A DNA stretch of 64,000 nt from Caballeronia sordidicola (GTDB lineage: Bacteria > Pseudomonadota > Gammaproteobacteria > Burkholderiales > Burkholderiaceae). Location: positions 62,001 through 126,000 of the forward strand of contig NZ_JNFG01000005.1 in NCBI RefSeq assembly GCF_000729995.1, read 5' to 3'. Positions 9,124 to 21,225 of the stretch are shown here, one piece after another. The position numbers were made by a program, and so were the translations under genes. The stretch's first letter is position 1. Each line of letters starts with the position of its first letter. The notes below the pieces were generated by a model. It had not been told where the DNA came from. It worked only from the letters and a program-made list of their open reading frames with translations, and did no database searches.

Positions 9124-10106
9124 GCGAGGTTTCCGCAACCAGCCGGGCCACGTTCGTGTCGAGGCTCACGCGCAAGATCGACCGGCCGATCGTTATAGCG
9201 TTCGCGTGCATCGTCGCGCTGCTGCTCGTTGGCGGAATGTATTCGCGAAGCTTCTTGTCGCCGGAATACATCCTGCTGCAGTTGAAGGTTGGCGCGTTCC
9301 TCGGCATCATCGCGACCGGCCTGATGATGGTGATATTGCTGGGCCACATCGACCTGTCGCTGCCGTGGACGATCACGGTCGGCGCGATGATGGCGTGCGC
9401 CGTCGCGGGGCACGGCGAACTCGGGGACATCCTCGCGATTCCAGTCGGAATCGGTTGCGGCGTGTTGATCGGCATCGTCAACGGTATCCTCGTGGCGCTC
9501 CTGCGCATTCCTTCGATGATCGCAACGCTCGCGACCAATGCGGTCGCGCAGGGCATCATGATTGCCTACACGGGGGGATCGTCGCCGCAGGACTCCGCGC
9601 CACACGCAATGCGATGGCTCGCGGCGGGCTGGCTCGTACCGGGCGTGCCGAATGCCGTCGCGCTCTGGGTGCTGATCGGCGGCGCCACGATGTTCCTGCT
9701 GTCGCGCACGACCTTCGGCCGCACGCTGTACGCGATCGGCAACACCGAACGCGCGGCGTATCTTTCCGGCATCAATACGCGGCTCGTGACAGTGGCCGCG
9801 TTCGCCGTGTGCGGCGGGTTTGCAGCGTTCGGCGGCGTGCTGCTCGCAGGATATGCGTCGAAAGCGGCGCAATCGATGGGCGATGCTTACCTGTTGCCCG
9901 CGATCGCCGCGGTCGTGCTCGGGGGCACGTCGATTTTAGGTGGCCGGGGCTCGTACCTCGGCACAGTGGCCGGCGCGATCCTCATCACGCTCCTGCAGTC
10001 GATCCTCTCGGTCGCGCAGATGCCGGAGGCGGGGCGACAGATCATCTACGGCGTGGTGATCGCAGCGATGCTGCTGCTGTATGGGCGCAGCAAGCGGGAA
10101 GCGTAG
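9120..10106 (+). CDS. Sugar-type ABC transporter permease 2
   Basis: A 328-residue RbsC-type permease. It carries GLMMVILLGHIDLSLPWTI (equivalent to the GGIDLS region) and AAVVLGGTSILGGRGSYLG. I chose the ATG at 9120 because it forms an ATGA overlap with the previous stop; the frame is open further upstream but that part lies inside the preceding gene in another frame. It ends the operon; no clear terminator follows, and the convergent TetR gene begins about 110 bp later. Confidence 0.93.
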   Translation: MSEVSATSRATFVSRLTRKIDRPIVIAFACIVALLLVGGMYSRSFLSPEYILLQLKVGAFLGIIATGLMMVILLGHIDLSLPWTITVGAMMACAVAGHGELGDILAIPVGIGCGVLIGIVNGILVALLRIPSMIATLATNAVAQGIMIAYTGGSSPQDSAPHAMRWLAAGWLVPGVPNAVALWVLIGGATMFLLSRTTFGRTLYAIGNTERAAYLSGINTRLVTVAAFAVCGGFAAFGGVLLAGYASKAAQSMGDAYLLPAIAAVVLGGTSILGGRGSYLGTVAGAILITLLQSILSVAQMPEAGRQIIYGVVIAAMLLLYGRSKREA

Positions 10107-10215
10107 GAAGGAGCGGTTATTGTTTGCTGTTCGCGTTGCTGGCGACGACGGTGAGCACAACACGGGCGATACGCCTGTGCAGGTGGATCTGGACTTTCCC
10201 CATGCCTGCGATAGT

Positions 10216-10899
10216 TCACCCCGGCGACTTCGCCCCGCACGCGCGAATCACGAGCTTGACCACCTCCTCCGTGGAGGCATCGAACGCCTTCTGCGATAGC
10301 GCTCGTTTGCCTCTCAACGCCCGGATCTGCGCATCGAAATCCGCGTAGTGCTGCGTCGTCGCCCAGATCATGAACATCAGCGTCTGCGCGTCCACAGGCG
10401 CTAGCAAGCCGCGCGCAACCCAGCCGTCGATCACGATCACCCGCGTTTCAAGCCACGGCTTCACGCGCTCGTTGAGGATGTCCTGCATGTGCACCGCACC
10501 GTGAATGATCTCGCTCGCCCACACCTTCGAGCCGAGCGGACGACGCTGCGACAATTCCATTTTCGTGCGTACGTAGCCCCCGATTGCTTCAACCGGGTCA
10601 TCGCTGGACTCGAAGGTATCGGCGGCACGATGCCAGTCTTCGAACAAATCCTCGAGCACACGCCGATAAAGCGCCAGCTTGGTCGGAAAGTAATAATGCA
10701 GGTTAGCTTTCGGCAAGCCTGCACGTTCCGCGATCATCGCGGTACTCGCGCCTTCAAGTCCGCGCTCGGCGAACACGGCCTCGGCGCACGCTAAAAGATG
10801 CGCTTCATTGGTCTCACGAATGTGCGCCTTGCGCCGCCGCAATGGAACGGGCGCAACATCGTTTTTCGCCGCCTCGGCTGTCGCTTCGTCATCTCTCAT
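10216..10899 (-). CDS. RutR-like TetR-family regulator of pyrimidine catabolism
   Basis: A 227-residue TetR regulator. The N-terminal HTH is at about residues 25-70 (GASTAMIAERAGLPKANLHY then YFPTKLALY), followed by a YcdC/RutR-type C-terminal domain. RutR of E. coli binds uracil or thymine and controls pyrimidine use. I chose the ATG at 10899, which has AAGGAA at correct spacing; an ATG at 10950 without a ribosome site is possible. It is divergent from the reductive pyrimidine operon, whose promoter overlaps an 8-2-8 palindrome resembling the RutR box, so it is very probably that operon's regulator. Confidence 0.87.
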   Translation of the reverse strand: MRDDEATAEAAKNDVAPVPLRRRKAHIRETNEAHLLACAEAVFAERGLEGASTAMIAERAGLPKANLHYYFPTKLALYRRVLEDLFEDWHRAADTFESSDDPVEAIGGYVRTKMELSQRRPLGSKVWASEIIHGAVHMQDILNERVKPWLETRVIVIDGWVARGLLAPVDAQTLMFMIWATTQHYADFDAQIRALRGKRALSQKAFDASTEEVVKLVIRACGAKSPG

Positions 10900-11281
10900 C
10901 GGTTTCCTTGCATGGCGCTGTGCGCCTTCTCCATCTTGATCGCGCCTCATTCTATGCGCTTTGACGCCAACGCTGCATAGCCTGTCGTTTCACTTCGCGA
11001 AGGCTCTGCTGCACTGCAATGGCACGCTTCTCGCTATGCTTTTACTCTAATCGGAAACCTCGAAAGACGTTGATTTGCCAATATTAATCGGCTACAACCT
11101 GTCCAGTTGGACAGGATTTGGAAGGCGGCGGATCGCGACGGATTTGCCGCTTCCAGCGGACGAGATCGGCCGATAAAAACCGCACCGTTGCCGTGCGCCA
11201 GCGCCCCAAAAGCTGACGCCGATGCACCAGGTTCGTATCAGTCAAAACCCTAAGTCGAGCAATACCCAAGGAGAACGCGAA
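10900..11281. other. Divergent control region of the pyrimidine operon
   Basis: This 382-bp gap contains the sigma-70-like promoter and palindromic operator described at 11070-11115. Downstream of them is a 160-bp leader with no gene, ending in the ribosome site AAGGAGAACGCGAA before the ATG at 11282. An upstream ATG at 11222 in the same frame lacks a ribosome site. Confidence 0.6.
11070..11115 (+). promoter_or_regulatory. Promoter with overlapping RutR-like operator
   Basis: A -35 box TTGATT (11070-11075), a 17-bp spacer and a -10 box TACAAC (11093-11098) are followed immediately by a perfect palindrome CCTGTCCA-GT-TGGACAGG (11098-11115). The arms are 8 bp with a 2-bp centre. The E. coli RutR box, TTGACCA-NN-TGGTCAA, has the same 2-bp centre and similar arms. 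A repressor bound here would cover the -10 box and start site. Confidence 0.65.
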
Positions 11282-12541
11282 ATGGATGCGGTAACCGATT
11301 CAGCGCTGGATACGTCGATCAGAGTCAATGGCAAACGTCTCTGGGACAGCCTCATGACGATGGCAAAAATTGGCGCGACGCCAAAGGGCGGCGTATGCCG
11401 GCTGGCGCTCACCGATCTCGACCGCGAAGGGCGCGACCTGATCGTCAGTTGGGCGAAGGAAGCGGGTTGCACGGTCAAGGTGGACCAGATGGGTAACGTG
11501 TTCATGCGGCGTGCCGGGCGCAACGCGGACGCCGCGCCGGTCATGACGGGCTCGCATGCGGACTCGCAGCCCACCGGCGGGCGCTTCGACGGTATCTACG
11601 GCATCCTGGGCGGCATCGAAGTGATTCGATCGCTGAATGATCGCGGCATCGAGACCGAACATCCGGTGGAAGTCGTGATCTGGACCAACGAGGAAGGCTC
11701 ACGTTTCGCGCCTGCCATGGTGGCGTCCGGCGTGTTTGCCGGCGAGTTCACGCTTGACTACGGGTTGTCCCGTAAGGACGTGGATGGCAAGACGATCGGC
11801 GAGGAACTCAAGCGTATTGGTTATGCCGGCGATGAGCCGTGCGGCGGCCGCAAGCTGCACGCAGCGTTCGAACTGCACATTGAACAGGGACCGATTCTGG
11901 AAGCGGAAAACATGACGATCGGCGTAGTCACCGACGCGCAAGGGCAGCGCTGGTACGAGATCACGCTGACCGGCCAGGAAGCGCATGCGGGTCCCACGCC
12001 CATGCCGCGCCGTCGAGATGCGTTGCTTGGGGCGTCGCGGGTGGTTGAGTTGGTTAACCGCATTGGGCTTGATCATGCGCCGCTCGCGTGCGCGACGGTC
12101 GGCATGATGCAGGTGCATCCGAACTCGCGCAACGTGATTCCGGGCCGGGTGTTCTTCACCGTCGATTTCCGTCATCCCGACGACGCCGTGCTCGCAAAAA
12201 TGGACGCCGCATTGCGTGCGGGCGTGGAGAAAATCGCAAGCGCCTCGGGCCTCGAAACACAGCTTGAACAGATCTTCTATTACGCGCCTATCGCCTTCGA
12301 CGCCGCGTGCGTGACGTCCGTGCGCGCAGCCGCCGAACGCTTTGGCTACGCGCATCGAAACATTGTCTCCGGCGCAGGACACGACGCGTGTTATCTCTCG
12401 AAGGTCGCACCCACGTCGATGGTCTTCGTGCCTTGCGTCGACGGGATCAGTCACAACGAGATCGAGGATGCCTCTGAGGAATGGATCGAGGCGGGCGCCA
12501 ACGTGCTGCTCCACGCCATGCTCGAACGCGCGGGCCGTTAA
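11282..12541 (+). CDS. Zn-dependent amidohydrolase, beta-ureidopropionase type
   Basis: A 419-residue M20-type hydrolase of the hydantoinase/carbamoylase family (AmaB, HyuC, allantoate amidohydrolase, beta-alanine synthase). Visible metal and catalytic motifs are GSHADSQPTGGRFDG (near residue 85), TNEEGSRFAPAM (near 132), FELHIEQGPILE (near 198) and GAGHDACYLSKVAPTSMVF then SHNEIED at the C-terminus. In this operon it most likely hydrolyses N-carbamoyl-beta-alanine to beta-alanine, CO2 and ammonia, the third step of the reductive pathway; the family alone does not decide the substrate. The start has AAGGAGAACG upstream. Confidence 0.9.
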   Translation: MDAVTDSALDTSIRVNGKRLWDSLMTMAKIGATPKGGVCRLALTDLDREGRDLIVSWAKEAGCTVKVDQMGNVFMRRAGRNADAAPVMTGSHADSQPTGGRFDGIYGILGGIEVIRSLNDRGIETEHPVEVVIWTNEEGSRFAPAMVASGVFAGEFTLDYGLSRKDVDGKTIGEELKRIGYAGDEPCGGRKLHAAFELHIEQGPILEAENMTIGVVTDAQGQRWYEITLTGQEAHAGPTPMPRRRDALLGASRVVELVNRIGLDHAPLACATVGMMQVHPNSRNVIPGRVFFTVDFRHPDDAVLAKMDAALRAGVEKIASASGLETQLEQIFYYAPIAFDAACVTSVRAAAERFGYAHRNIVSGAGHDACYLSKVAPTSMVFVPCVDGISHNEIEDASEEWIEAGANVLLHAMLERAGR

Positions 12542-12606
12542 CGTTACGCCCGGGTTGGTTTTAGTCGAAAGACCATTCGCTTCCTCACTTTGAAGAAGGA
12601 ACGTGT

Positions 12607-13944
12607 ATGACCATGAAGCACATTGGCGACATTGCATCGAACCGGCTGTCGCAAGAGCAACTATCGTGTCAGTTTTCGGATGTGGCGCCCTTACTCGATG
12701 CCACCGCGGCAGCGGCAGCGTCGAGCCGTTGCCATTACTGCTACGACGCGCCGTGCATTAACGCGTGCCCCACAAAAATAGATATTCCCAGCTTCATTCG
12801 CAAGATTGGTAACGGCAACATGAAAGGCGCGGCCGTGGATATCTTGTCGGCTAACCCCCTGGGCGGCGCATGCGCGCGCGTGTGTCCGACTGAAATCCTC
12901 TGCGAGGGGGCATGCGTCAGAAATCATCAGGATGACAAACCAGTTCAGATCGGTGCATTGCAACGCCACGCCACCGACTGGGCGATGGCGCGCGGCGAAC
13001 CGCTCTTCAAACGCGCGGCGGATACCGGACGTCATGTGGCCGTAGTTGGTGCGGGGCCGGCAGGATTGGCCTGTGCGCACCGCCTTGCGCTCGATGGCCA
13101 CCGCGTCACGCTCTTCGATGCCCGGCCCAAGCCCGGTGGCCTGAACGAATACGGCATCGCGGCGTACAAGGTGGTCGAGGATTTTGCTCAGCGCGAGGTG
13201 GAGTGGTTGTATTCGGTGGGGGGTATCGAAGTCAAGAACGACGTGATGCTCGGTCGCGATGTCACGCTGGGCGATTTGCGAAAGCAGCATGACGCCGTGT
13301 TTCTTGCCATCGGCCTGGGCGGTGTGCGCGCGCTTGAACTGGAAGGCGAGACGCTGCAAGGCGTGTATAACGCGGTCGATTTCATCGAGCAGGTGCGTCA
13401 GGCGGATGCGCTTGCGAGCGTGCCGGTCGGGCGTCGCGTGGTCGTGATCGGCGGTGGTAACACGGCAATTGATGCGGCGGTGCAAAGCCGCAAGCTAGGG
13501 GCTGAAACGGTCACGATGGCGTACCGGCGGGGCGTGGAGACCATGGGCGCAACGTGGGCCGAACGGGAGTTCGCGCAGACCAACGGCGTGACGATCGTCA
13601 CGCATGCGAAGCCCGTGCGTTTAACCGATACAGACGGCCAGGTCACGGGTGTCGAATTCGAAAACCCGCAGGGCGAGCGCTTCATCGTTGAAGCCGACAT
13701 GGTGCTGAAGGCGATCGGGCAAACGCTCGCGCCCGATGGTCTGGAACCTGACATGCTCACGCTCGATGGCAGCCGTATCGCGGTGGATTCGAGCGGCCGT
13801 ACGTCGCTCGACAACGTCTGGGCCGGCGGCGACTGCGCGGCAACCGGTGGACTCGATCTGACGGTCCAGGCAGTGCAGGACGGCAAGATTGCCGCCGAGT
13901 CCATCCATGCGTTCTTCGCGGCAACGGCTATCAAGGCCGCATAA
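12607..13944 (+). CDS. preT: Dihydropyrimidine dehydrogenase, flavoprotein subunit PreT
   Basis: A 445-residue NAD(P)H-oxidising subunit of dihydropyrimidine dehydrogenase, which reduces uracil or thymine to the 5,6-dihydro form. An N-terminal iron-sulfur region has CHYCYDAPCINAC (Cys 42, 45, 50, 54) and GGACARVCPTEILCEGAC (Cys 89, 93, 99, 103). An FAD site (VGAGPAGLA, about 147-155) and a nucleotide site (VIGGGNTAID, about 282) follow. It is 65 bp after the amidohydrolase and 39 bp before preA; PreT and PreA form the complex. Confidence 0.94.
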   Translation: MTMKHIGDIASNRLSQEQLSCQFSDVAPLLDATAAAAASSRCHYCYDAPCINACPTKIDIPSFIRKIGNGNMKGAAVDILSANPLGGACARVCPTEILCEGACVRNHQDDKPVQIGALQRHATDWAMARGEPLFKRAADTGRHVAVVGAGPAGLACAHRLALDGHRVTLFDARPKPGGLNEYGIAAYKVVEDFAQREVEWLYSVGGIEVKNDVMLGRDVTLGDLRKQHDAVFLAIGLGGVRALELEGETLQGVYNAVDFIEQVRQADALASVPVGRRVVVIGGGNTAIDAAVQSRKLGAETVTMAYRRGVETMGATWAEREFAQTNGVTIVTHAKPVRLTDTDGQVTGVEFENPQGERFIVEADMVLKAIGQTLAPDGLEPDMLTLDGSRIAVDSSGRTSLDNVWAGGDCAATGGLDLTVQAVQDGKIAAESIHAFFAATAIKAA

Positions 13945-13983
13945 AAAACACCCCCACGTTTTCCACGATAAGGGAACCAGCTC

Positions 13984-15276
13984 ATGGCCGATCTTCGCAA
14001 TACGTTTGCCGGCATTACATCGCCGAATCCTTTCTGGCTCGCATCCGCGCCGCCCACTGACAAAGCCTACAACGTCAATCGCGCCTTCGAAGCGGGCTGG
14101 GGTGGTGTTGTATGGAAAACGCTCGGGCTCGATCCGCACGTGGTCAACGTGAGTTCGCGTTATGGCGCGGTGCAATGGAACGGCCAGCGCATCGCAGGAC
14201 TGAACAATATCGAACTGATCACCGACCGGCCGCTGGACATCAACCTGAAGGAGATCACCGAGGTCAAGCGCGACTGGCCGGATCGCGCGCTGATCGTCTC
14301 CCTGATGGTGCCGTGCAACGAACGCGACTGGAAATGGATCTTGCCGCTGGTGGAGGACACGGGCTGCGATGGCGTTGAACTGAATTTCGGTTGCCCGCAC
14401 GGCATGAGCGAGCGCGGCATGGGCGCGGCGGTCGGCCAGGTGCCCGAATATGTTGAGATGGTCACACGCTGGGTCAAGGAAGGCACGAAGCTGCCGTGCA
14501 TCGTCAAGCTGACACCCAATATCAGCGATATCCGCACCGGTTCACGCGCAGCTTACAAGGGCGGTGCGGACGCTGTGTCCCTGATCAACACCATCAATTC
14601 GATTGTCGCGGTGGACCTGGACGTCATGGCGCCGATGCCAACAGTCGACGGCAAGGGTACACATGGTGGATACTGCGGCCCGGCGGTCAAACCGATCGCG
14701 CTGAATATGGTCGCGGAGATTGCCCGTGACGTGGAAACGCCCGGTTTGCCGATCTCCGGCATTGGCGGTATTTCGTCATGGCGCGATGCGGCCGAGTTCA
14801 TGGTGCTGGGCGCAGCCAACGTGCAGGTGTGCACGGCTGCCATGCACTATGGCTTTCGCATTGTCTCGGATCTCGCGGACGGTCTCTCGAACTGGATGGA
14901 CGAAAAAGGCTATGCCACGCTCGACGACATTCGCGGACGAGCCGTGCAGAATGTGACTGACTGGAAGTATTTGAATCTGAAGTACGACATCAAGGCGCGC
15001 ATCGACCAGGACAAGTGCATTGAGTGCGGCCTGTGCCACATCGCTTGCGAAGATACGGCGCATCAGGCGATCATGCGCGAGAAGGATGGCAAACGGCATT
15101 TTGAAGTTATCGATTCGGAATGCGTCGGGTGCAATTTATGCATGCATGTGTGCCCGGTCGAGCAATGCATCACGATGGAACGCGTGGATGCCGGCGAATA
15201 TGCGAACTGGACGACCCATCCGAACAATCCCGCACGCGTGAACGCCGACGTTGAAGAAAGCGTGAAGGCCGCCTAG
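13984..15276 (+). CDS. preA: Dihydropyrimidine dehydrogenase, catalytic subunit PreA
   Basis: A 430-residue subunit with an FMN-binding dihydroorotate-dehydrogenase-like barrel (about residues 1-310) and a C-terminal ferredoxin-type domain. Seen are NFGCPHGMSERGMGAAVGQV, a conserved active-site region, and the clusters CIECGLCHIACED and CVGCNLCMHVCPVEQC that bind two [4Fe-4S]. It reduces the pyrimidine ring with electrons from PreT. The closest homologues are PreA of E. coli and PydA-type enzymes of pseudomonads. Confidence 0.95.
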   Translation: MADLRNTFAGITSPNPFWLASAPPTDKAYNVNRAFEAGWGGVVWKTLGLDPHVVNVSSRYGAVQWNGQRIAGLNNIELITDRPLDINLKEITEVKRDWPDRALIVSLMVPCNERDWKWILPLVEDTGCDGVELNFGCPHGMSERGMGAAVGQVPEYVEMVTRWVKEGTKLPCIVKLTPNISDIRTGSRAAYKGGADAVSLINTINSIVAVDLDVMAPMPTVDGKGTHGGYCGPAVKPIALNMVAEIARDVETPGLPISGIGGISSWRDAAEFMVLGAANVQVCTAAMHYGFRIVSDLADGLSNWMDEKGYATLDDIRGRAVQNVTDWKYLNLKYDIKARIDQDKCIECGLCHIACEDTAHQAIMREKDGKRHFEVIDSECVGCNLCMHVCPVEQCITMERVDAGEYANWTTHPNNPARVNADVEESVKAA

Positions 15277-15392
15277 AGTTGGGAACCCGTATAAAAAAGT
15301 AGCGCCTGTCACTAACGTCCCCCGACGCCCGCCTGGAATCACGAACCGATCCGGCCGGCGCGGACCACAACGATCTTGAGGAGATCACCCCG

Positions 15393-18399
<3,007 letters not shown>

Positions 18400-18421
18400 A
18401 GTTATCGGGAATGTCACAACG

Positions 18422-18449
18422 AACCGGCGCTTGATGCGCCGGTTTTTTT
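18422..18449 (+). terminator. Terminator between convergent pyrimidine and Nit1C operons
   Basis: A perfect 9-bp stem AACCGGCGC (18422-18430) and GCGCCGGTT (18436-18444) with a 5-base loop is followed by a T run. It ends the plus-strand pyrimidine operon. The T run reaches the stop codon of the convergent flavoprotein gene, so the same hairpin probably also ends the Nit1C transcript from the other side, although its U-tract on that strand is poor. Confidence 0.88.
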
Positions 18450-19729
18450 CAGACAGTCGTTTCGTCGCGCGCCAGCGCTTTCGCTTCCAGGCAAGCGCTG
18501 ATCTTCTCCACAACATGGGCGGCATCGCGCGCGACGCCCGAAAAGCGGCCCGATCCCCACGTATGAAGCCACGGCAAGCCGACGAAATAGAGGTCGTCGA
18601 GCGGTGTCAGGCCACGCGTGTGAGCAGGATAACCGCGGCCGTTGAAGATCGGCGCATCAAGCCAACTGAAGTCAGGCGTGAAGCCGATACACCACACGAT
18701 CGAACCTACTCCGCTCGCCTGCAGATCGAGCGTGGCGCGTTCTTCCGCCGGCGACCATAGCGGTTCATAACGCGATCCGGGCGGCGCATCAATGCCGTTC
18801 TTTTCTATGTATGCATCGATACCTGCATTGATGCCGTTGAAAGTCTTGTCGGCGCTGTCGAGATTCTCTTTTAAGTTCGGTGCGAAATGGAGCACACCGT
18901 CCTCCAGATCCTGAAGCCGGCCATACAGTTCCATGCCCTCGGCCGCGAACTTGCGCAGATCGATATCGCGGCCACCATCACGGCCGGTCACATAGTGATT
19001 GGTATTGTCACGGACGCCTTCACGCAGCGGATGCTGATCAACGGGCATGTCGTAATAGGCCATGTCTGCCAGCCAGTCGACCACATCGCGGCCTCTGTAG
19101 AAGCGTGCACAACGCGGCGCTTCACCGACGGCGAGAATCACTTTGCGCCCGGCCAGATGCAGGTCTTCCGCGATCTGCGCACCGGATTGCCCTGTTCCGA
19201 CCACGAGCACCGCGCCTTCGGGCAAAGCCTGCGGGTTGCGATATTCCGACGACTGAATCTGTTTGATCGAACGCGGCAAGCGCTCGGCCATGCGCGGCAC
19301 GATTGGGGTGTGATAGCCCCCCGACGCGACCACGACCTGGTCCGCTGTAAATTGCCCTTGACTGGTGGACACGCTAAAACCGCCTTCGCTGTTACGCGCG
19401 ACCCGCTGCACTTCGGCGTGCTCGAGCACGGGGGCATCGACGGTCTTGATGAAGCCATCGAGGTACTCGATGATCTCGTCCTTCTTCATGAAGCCGTGCG
19501 GATCATCACCGGAGTAGGGATAGCCCGGCAGCGCACATTGCCAGTTCGGCGTGACGAGGCAGAACGCATCCCAGCGTTGCGTGCGCCAGGTGTGCGTGAC
19601 GGTATTTTTCTCCAGCACGAGATGATCGATCCCGGCCTGCTTCAGGTAGTAGCTGACTGACAATCCCGCCTGACCGCCGCCCACCACTATGACGCCGGTG
19701 TGCGTCGCATTGCCCGATGTCTTCGACAT
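18449..19729 (-). CDS. nitH: Nit1C flavin-dependent oxidoreductase (MSMEG_0569 family)
   Basis: A 426-residue flavoprotein monooxygenase-like enzyme. An FAD site VVGGGQAGLSVSYYL is near residue 15 and an NADPH site VVGTGQSGAQIAEDL near 175; the C-terminal GLPWLHTWGSGRFSGVARDA is family-typical. It matches the MSMEG_0569 type found only with Nit1C clusters. The substrate is unknown. The start at 19729 has AAGGACGC upstream; longer forms to 19894 run through the neighbouring gene. It is the last gene of the cluster. The letter H follows my memory of the published nitBCDEFGH naming and may not match exactly. Confidence 0.88.
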   Translation of the reverse strand: MSKTSGNATHTGVIVVGGGQAGLSVSYYLKQAGIDHLVLEKNTVTHTWRTQRWDAFCLVTPNWQCALPGYPYSGDDPHGFMKKDEIIEYLDGFIKTVDAPVLEHAEVQRVARNSEGGFSVSTSQGQFTADQVVVASGGYHTPIVPRMAERLPRSIKQIQSSEYRNPQALPEGAVLVVGTGQSGAQIAEDLHLAGRKVILAVGEAPRCARFYRGRDVVDWLADMAYYDMPVDQHPLREGVRDNTNHYVTGRDGGRDIDLRKFAAEGMELYGRLQDLEDGVLHFAPNLKENLDSADKTFNGINAGIDAYIEKNGIDAPPGSRYEPLWSPAEERATLDLQASGVGSIVWCIGFTPDFSWLDAPIFNGRGYPAHTRGLTPLDDLYFVGLPWLHTWGSGRFSGVARDAAHVVEKISACLEAKALARDETTV

Positions 19730-19757
19730 GATGCGTCCTTTCGAAAAAGAGTGGCGC

Positions 19758-20042
19758 TCAGACGAGCGCGATGACCTTGACCTTCGCGTCCGGTTCGCCG
19801 ATAAACCGTTCAGCCTTGCCTTCGATCTGAGCGAGCTGATCCATTGCCGCCGAGCAGGCAAAGCCGTACTTTTCTCGCACGCGTTCCGAGGCAATGTTCA
19901 ACGCTTCACGTGCCCGCGAAACGAAATCGTCGACGGGATAATCTTTTCCCGCCGTAAAGAAATCGCTGACTACTTGCGAGGGCGAATAACAGTTTGCTTC
20001 GCTGTTATCGGGCCACTGGATTAGAAAATGCATGACCGGCAT
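19758..20042 (-). CDS. nitG: Nit1C small protein (MSMEG_0570 family)
   Basis: A 94-residue protein of the MSMEG_0570 family, described as nitrogen-starvation-associated. It begins MPVMHFLIQWPDNSEANCYS and continues PSQVVSDFFTAGKDYPVDDF; the pattern of one strand followed by helices suggests a small globular protein. It has no recognised catalytic motif, signal or membrane segment. It lies 28 bp upstream of the flavoprotein and 9 bp after the glycosyltransferase gene, so it is cotranscribed with both. The letter G is from memory and less certain than nitC. Confidence 0.85.
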   Translation of the reverse strand: MPVMHFLIQWPDNSEANCYSPSQVVSDFFTAGKDYPVDDFVSRAREALNIASERVREKYGFACSAAMDQLAQIEGKAERFIGEPDAKVKVIALV

Positions 20043-20051
20043 GACGGGTTC

Positions 20052-21215
20052 CTAAAGTATTGGAAGAGAGCGGCTTGCAAGCAAGGCGCTGTAAATGTCG
20101 AGATGTTTTCGTGCCGATGCCTGCCAGCTCATTCGATCGAGCAGAGCCGGTACGGCATGGTCGAAGTCGGTTTGATGGCGCCCATCGATCACGCGTTCGA
20201 GTGCGTCGGTTATGGACGAGGGATCGGTAGGTGCGGCCCAGCAGCAGAGAGCGTTGTCGAGATACTCGGTGAAGGGTGCAATCTTCGACGCAACGACCGG
20301 TGTGCCGCACGCAAGCGCTTCGAGCACGACGAGGCCGAAACCTTCACGCAGCGACACCATGGCGAGGACATCGGCGCAACGGAAAAGCGCGGGCATATCG
20401 GCGTCATCGAGCGGGCCGGTGACGCTCACCGCTTGTGACAGCCCGTACTCATCCACGCGATCCATGAAGGCATGCGCGTAAGCGTCGTGATCGAGCAGGC
20501 TTGCGCCGCCTGCAATCACCAGACGCGCATGCGGATGATGTTTAACCAGTTCCGCGAATGCATCGAGCACGGTGTGCGTGTTCTTGCGCGCTTCAATACC
20601 GCCGACTGCAAGCACGACCGGTCCGCTACCATCGATGCCAAGACGCTGCCGCAATTTTTGATCGTGAGGCGTGCGCTGCGTCGAATAGCGTTTCAGATCG
20701 ACGCCGTTAGGCACTGTCGCTGCTTCCACGCCGTATGTAACGCGCATCTCGCGCGTCCATACTTCACTGACGCACAGCACACGATCCGCGTCGCGCCATG
20801 CGCGCGTTTGCCAGGCGGCGAGGCGCGGGTTGTCGAAGTGATCCAGGTGATGAACAGTCCGGACAAAACCCGTTATTTCACCTTCCGCCGCTAACTCGGC
20901 AAGCGCGTTTCCGCTGATGCTGTCCTGCGCGTGCAGCACGTCGAAGCTGCGCGGATCGCAGGCTTTCACGCTGGCCTTGAGCGCGCGAAGCCTTGCATCG
21001 ACGAGCGCGACCGTGTTGTGTTGCGATCCTTCGATAGTGGCGAGAATCACGCGGCATGGCGGCTCCCGGAAGAGCGTTTCTCCGGCCGCGGCCGGCGCGA
21101 AGAGCGTTACGTCGTGGCCTTCGTCAACCAGCGCGCTCGCAAGTTCAAGTGCATGCACCACACCGCCGCGCGGGTTGACCGAGTGCGTGGTGAGGGCAAT
21201 CCGCATCGCAGTCAT
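20052..21215 (-). CDS. Nit1C-linked glycosyltransferase (MSMEG_0565 family)
   Basis: A 387-residue GT4-type glycosyltransferase (GT-B fold). The N-terminal glycine-rich loop SVNPRGGVVHALELA is near residue 10, and the C-terminal nucleotide-sugar site shows VLAVGGIEARKN and the EX7E-type SLREGFGLVVLEALACGTPV. The donor and acceptor are unknown. I chose the ATG at 21215, preceded by GAGGAGCG. It lies 10 bp after the PurM-like gene and 9 bp before the small protein. This gene occurs in some but not all Nit1C clusters, so a glycosylated product or carrier is possible (inference). Confidence 0.87.
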   Translation of the reverse strand: MTAMRIALTTHSVNPRGGVVHALELASALVDEGHDVTLFAPAAAGETLFREPPCRVILATIEGSQHNTVALVDARLRALKASVKACDPRSFDVLHAQDSISGNALAELAAEGEITGFVRTVHHLDHFDNPRLAAWQTRAWRDADRVLCVSEVWTREMRVTYGVEAATVPNGVDLKRYSTQRTPHDQKLRQRLGIDGSGPVVLAVGGIEARKNTHTVLDAFAELVKHHPHARLVIAGGASLLDHDAYAHAFMDRVDEYGLSQAVSVTGPLDDADMPALFRCADVLAMVSLREGFGLVVLEALACGTPVVASKIAPFTEYLDNALCCWAAPTDPSSITDALERVIDGRHQTDFDHAVPALLDRMSWQASARKHLDIYSALLASRSLPIL

Positions 21216-21225
21216 GTCACGCTCC

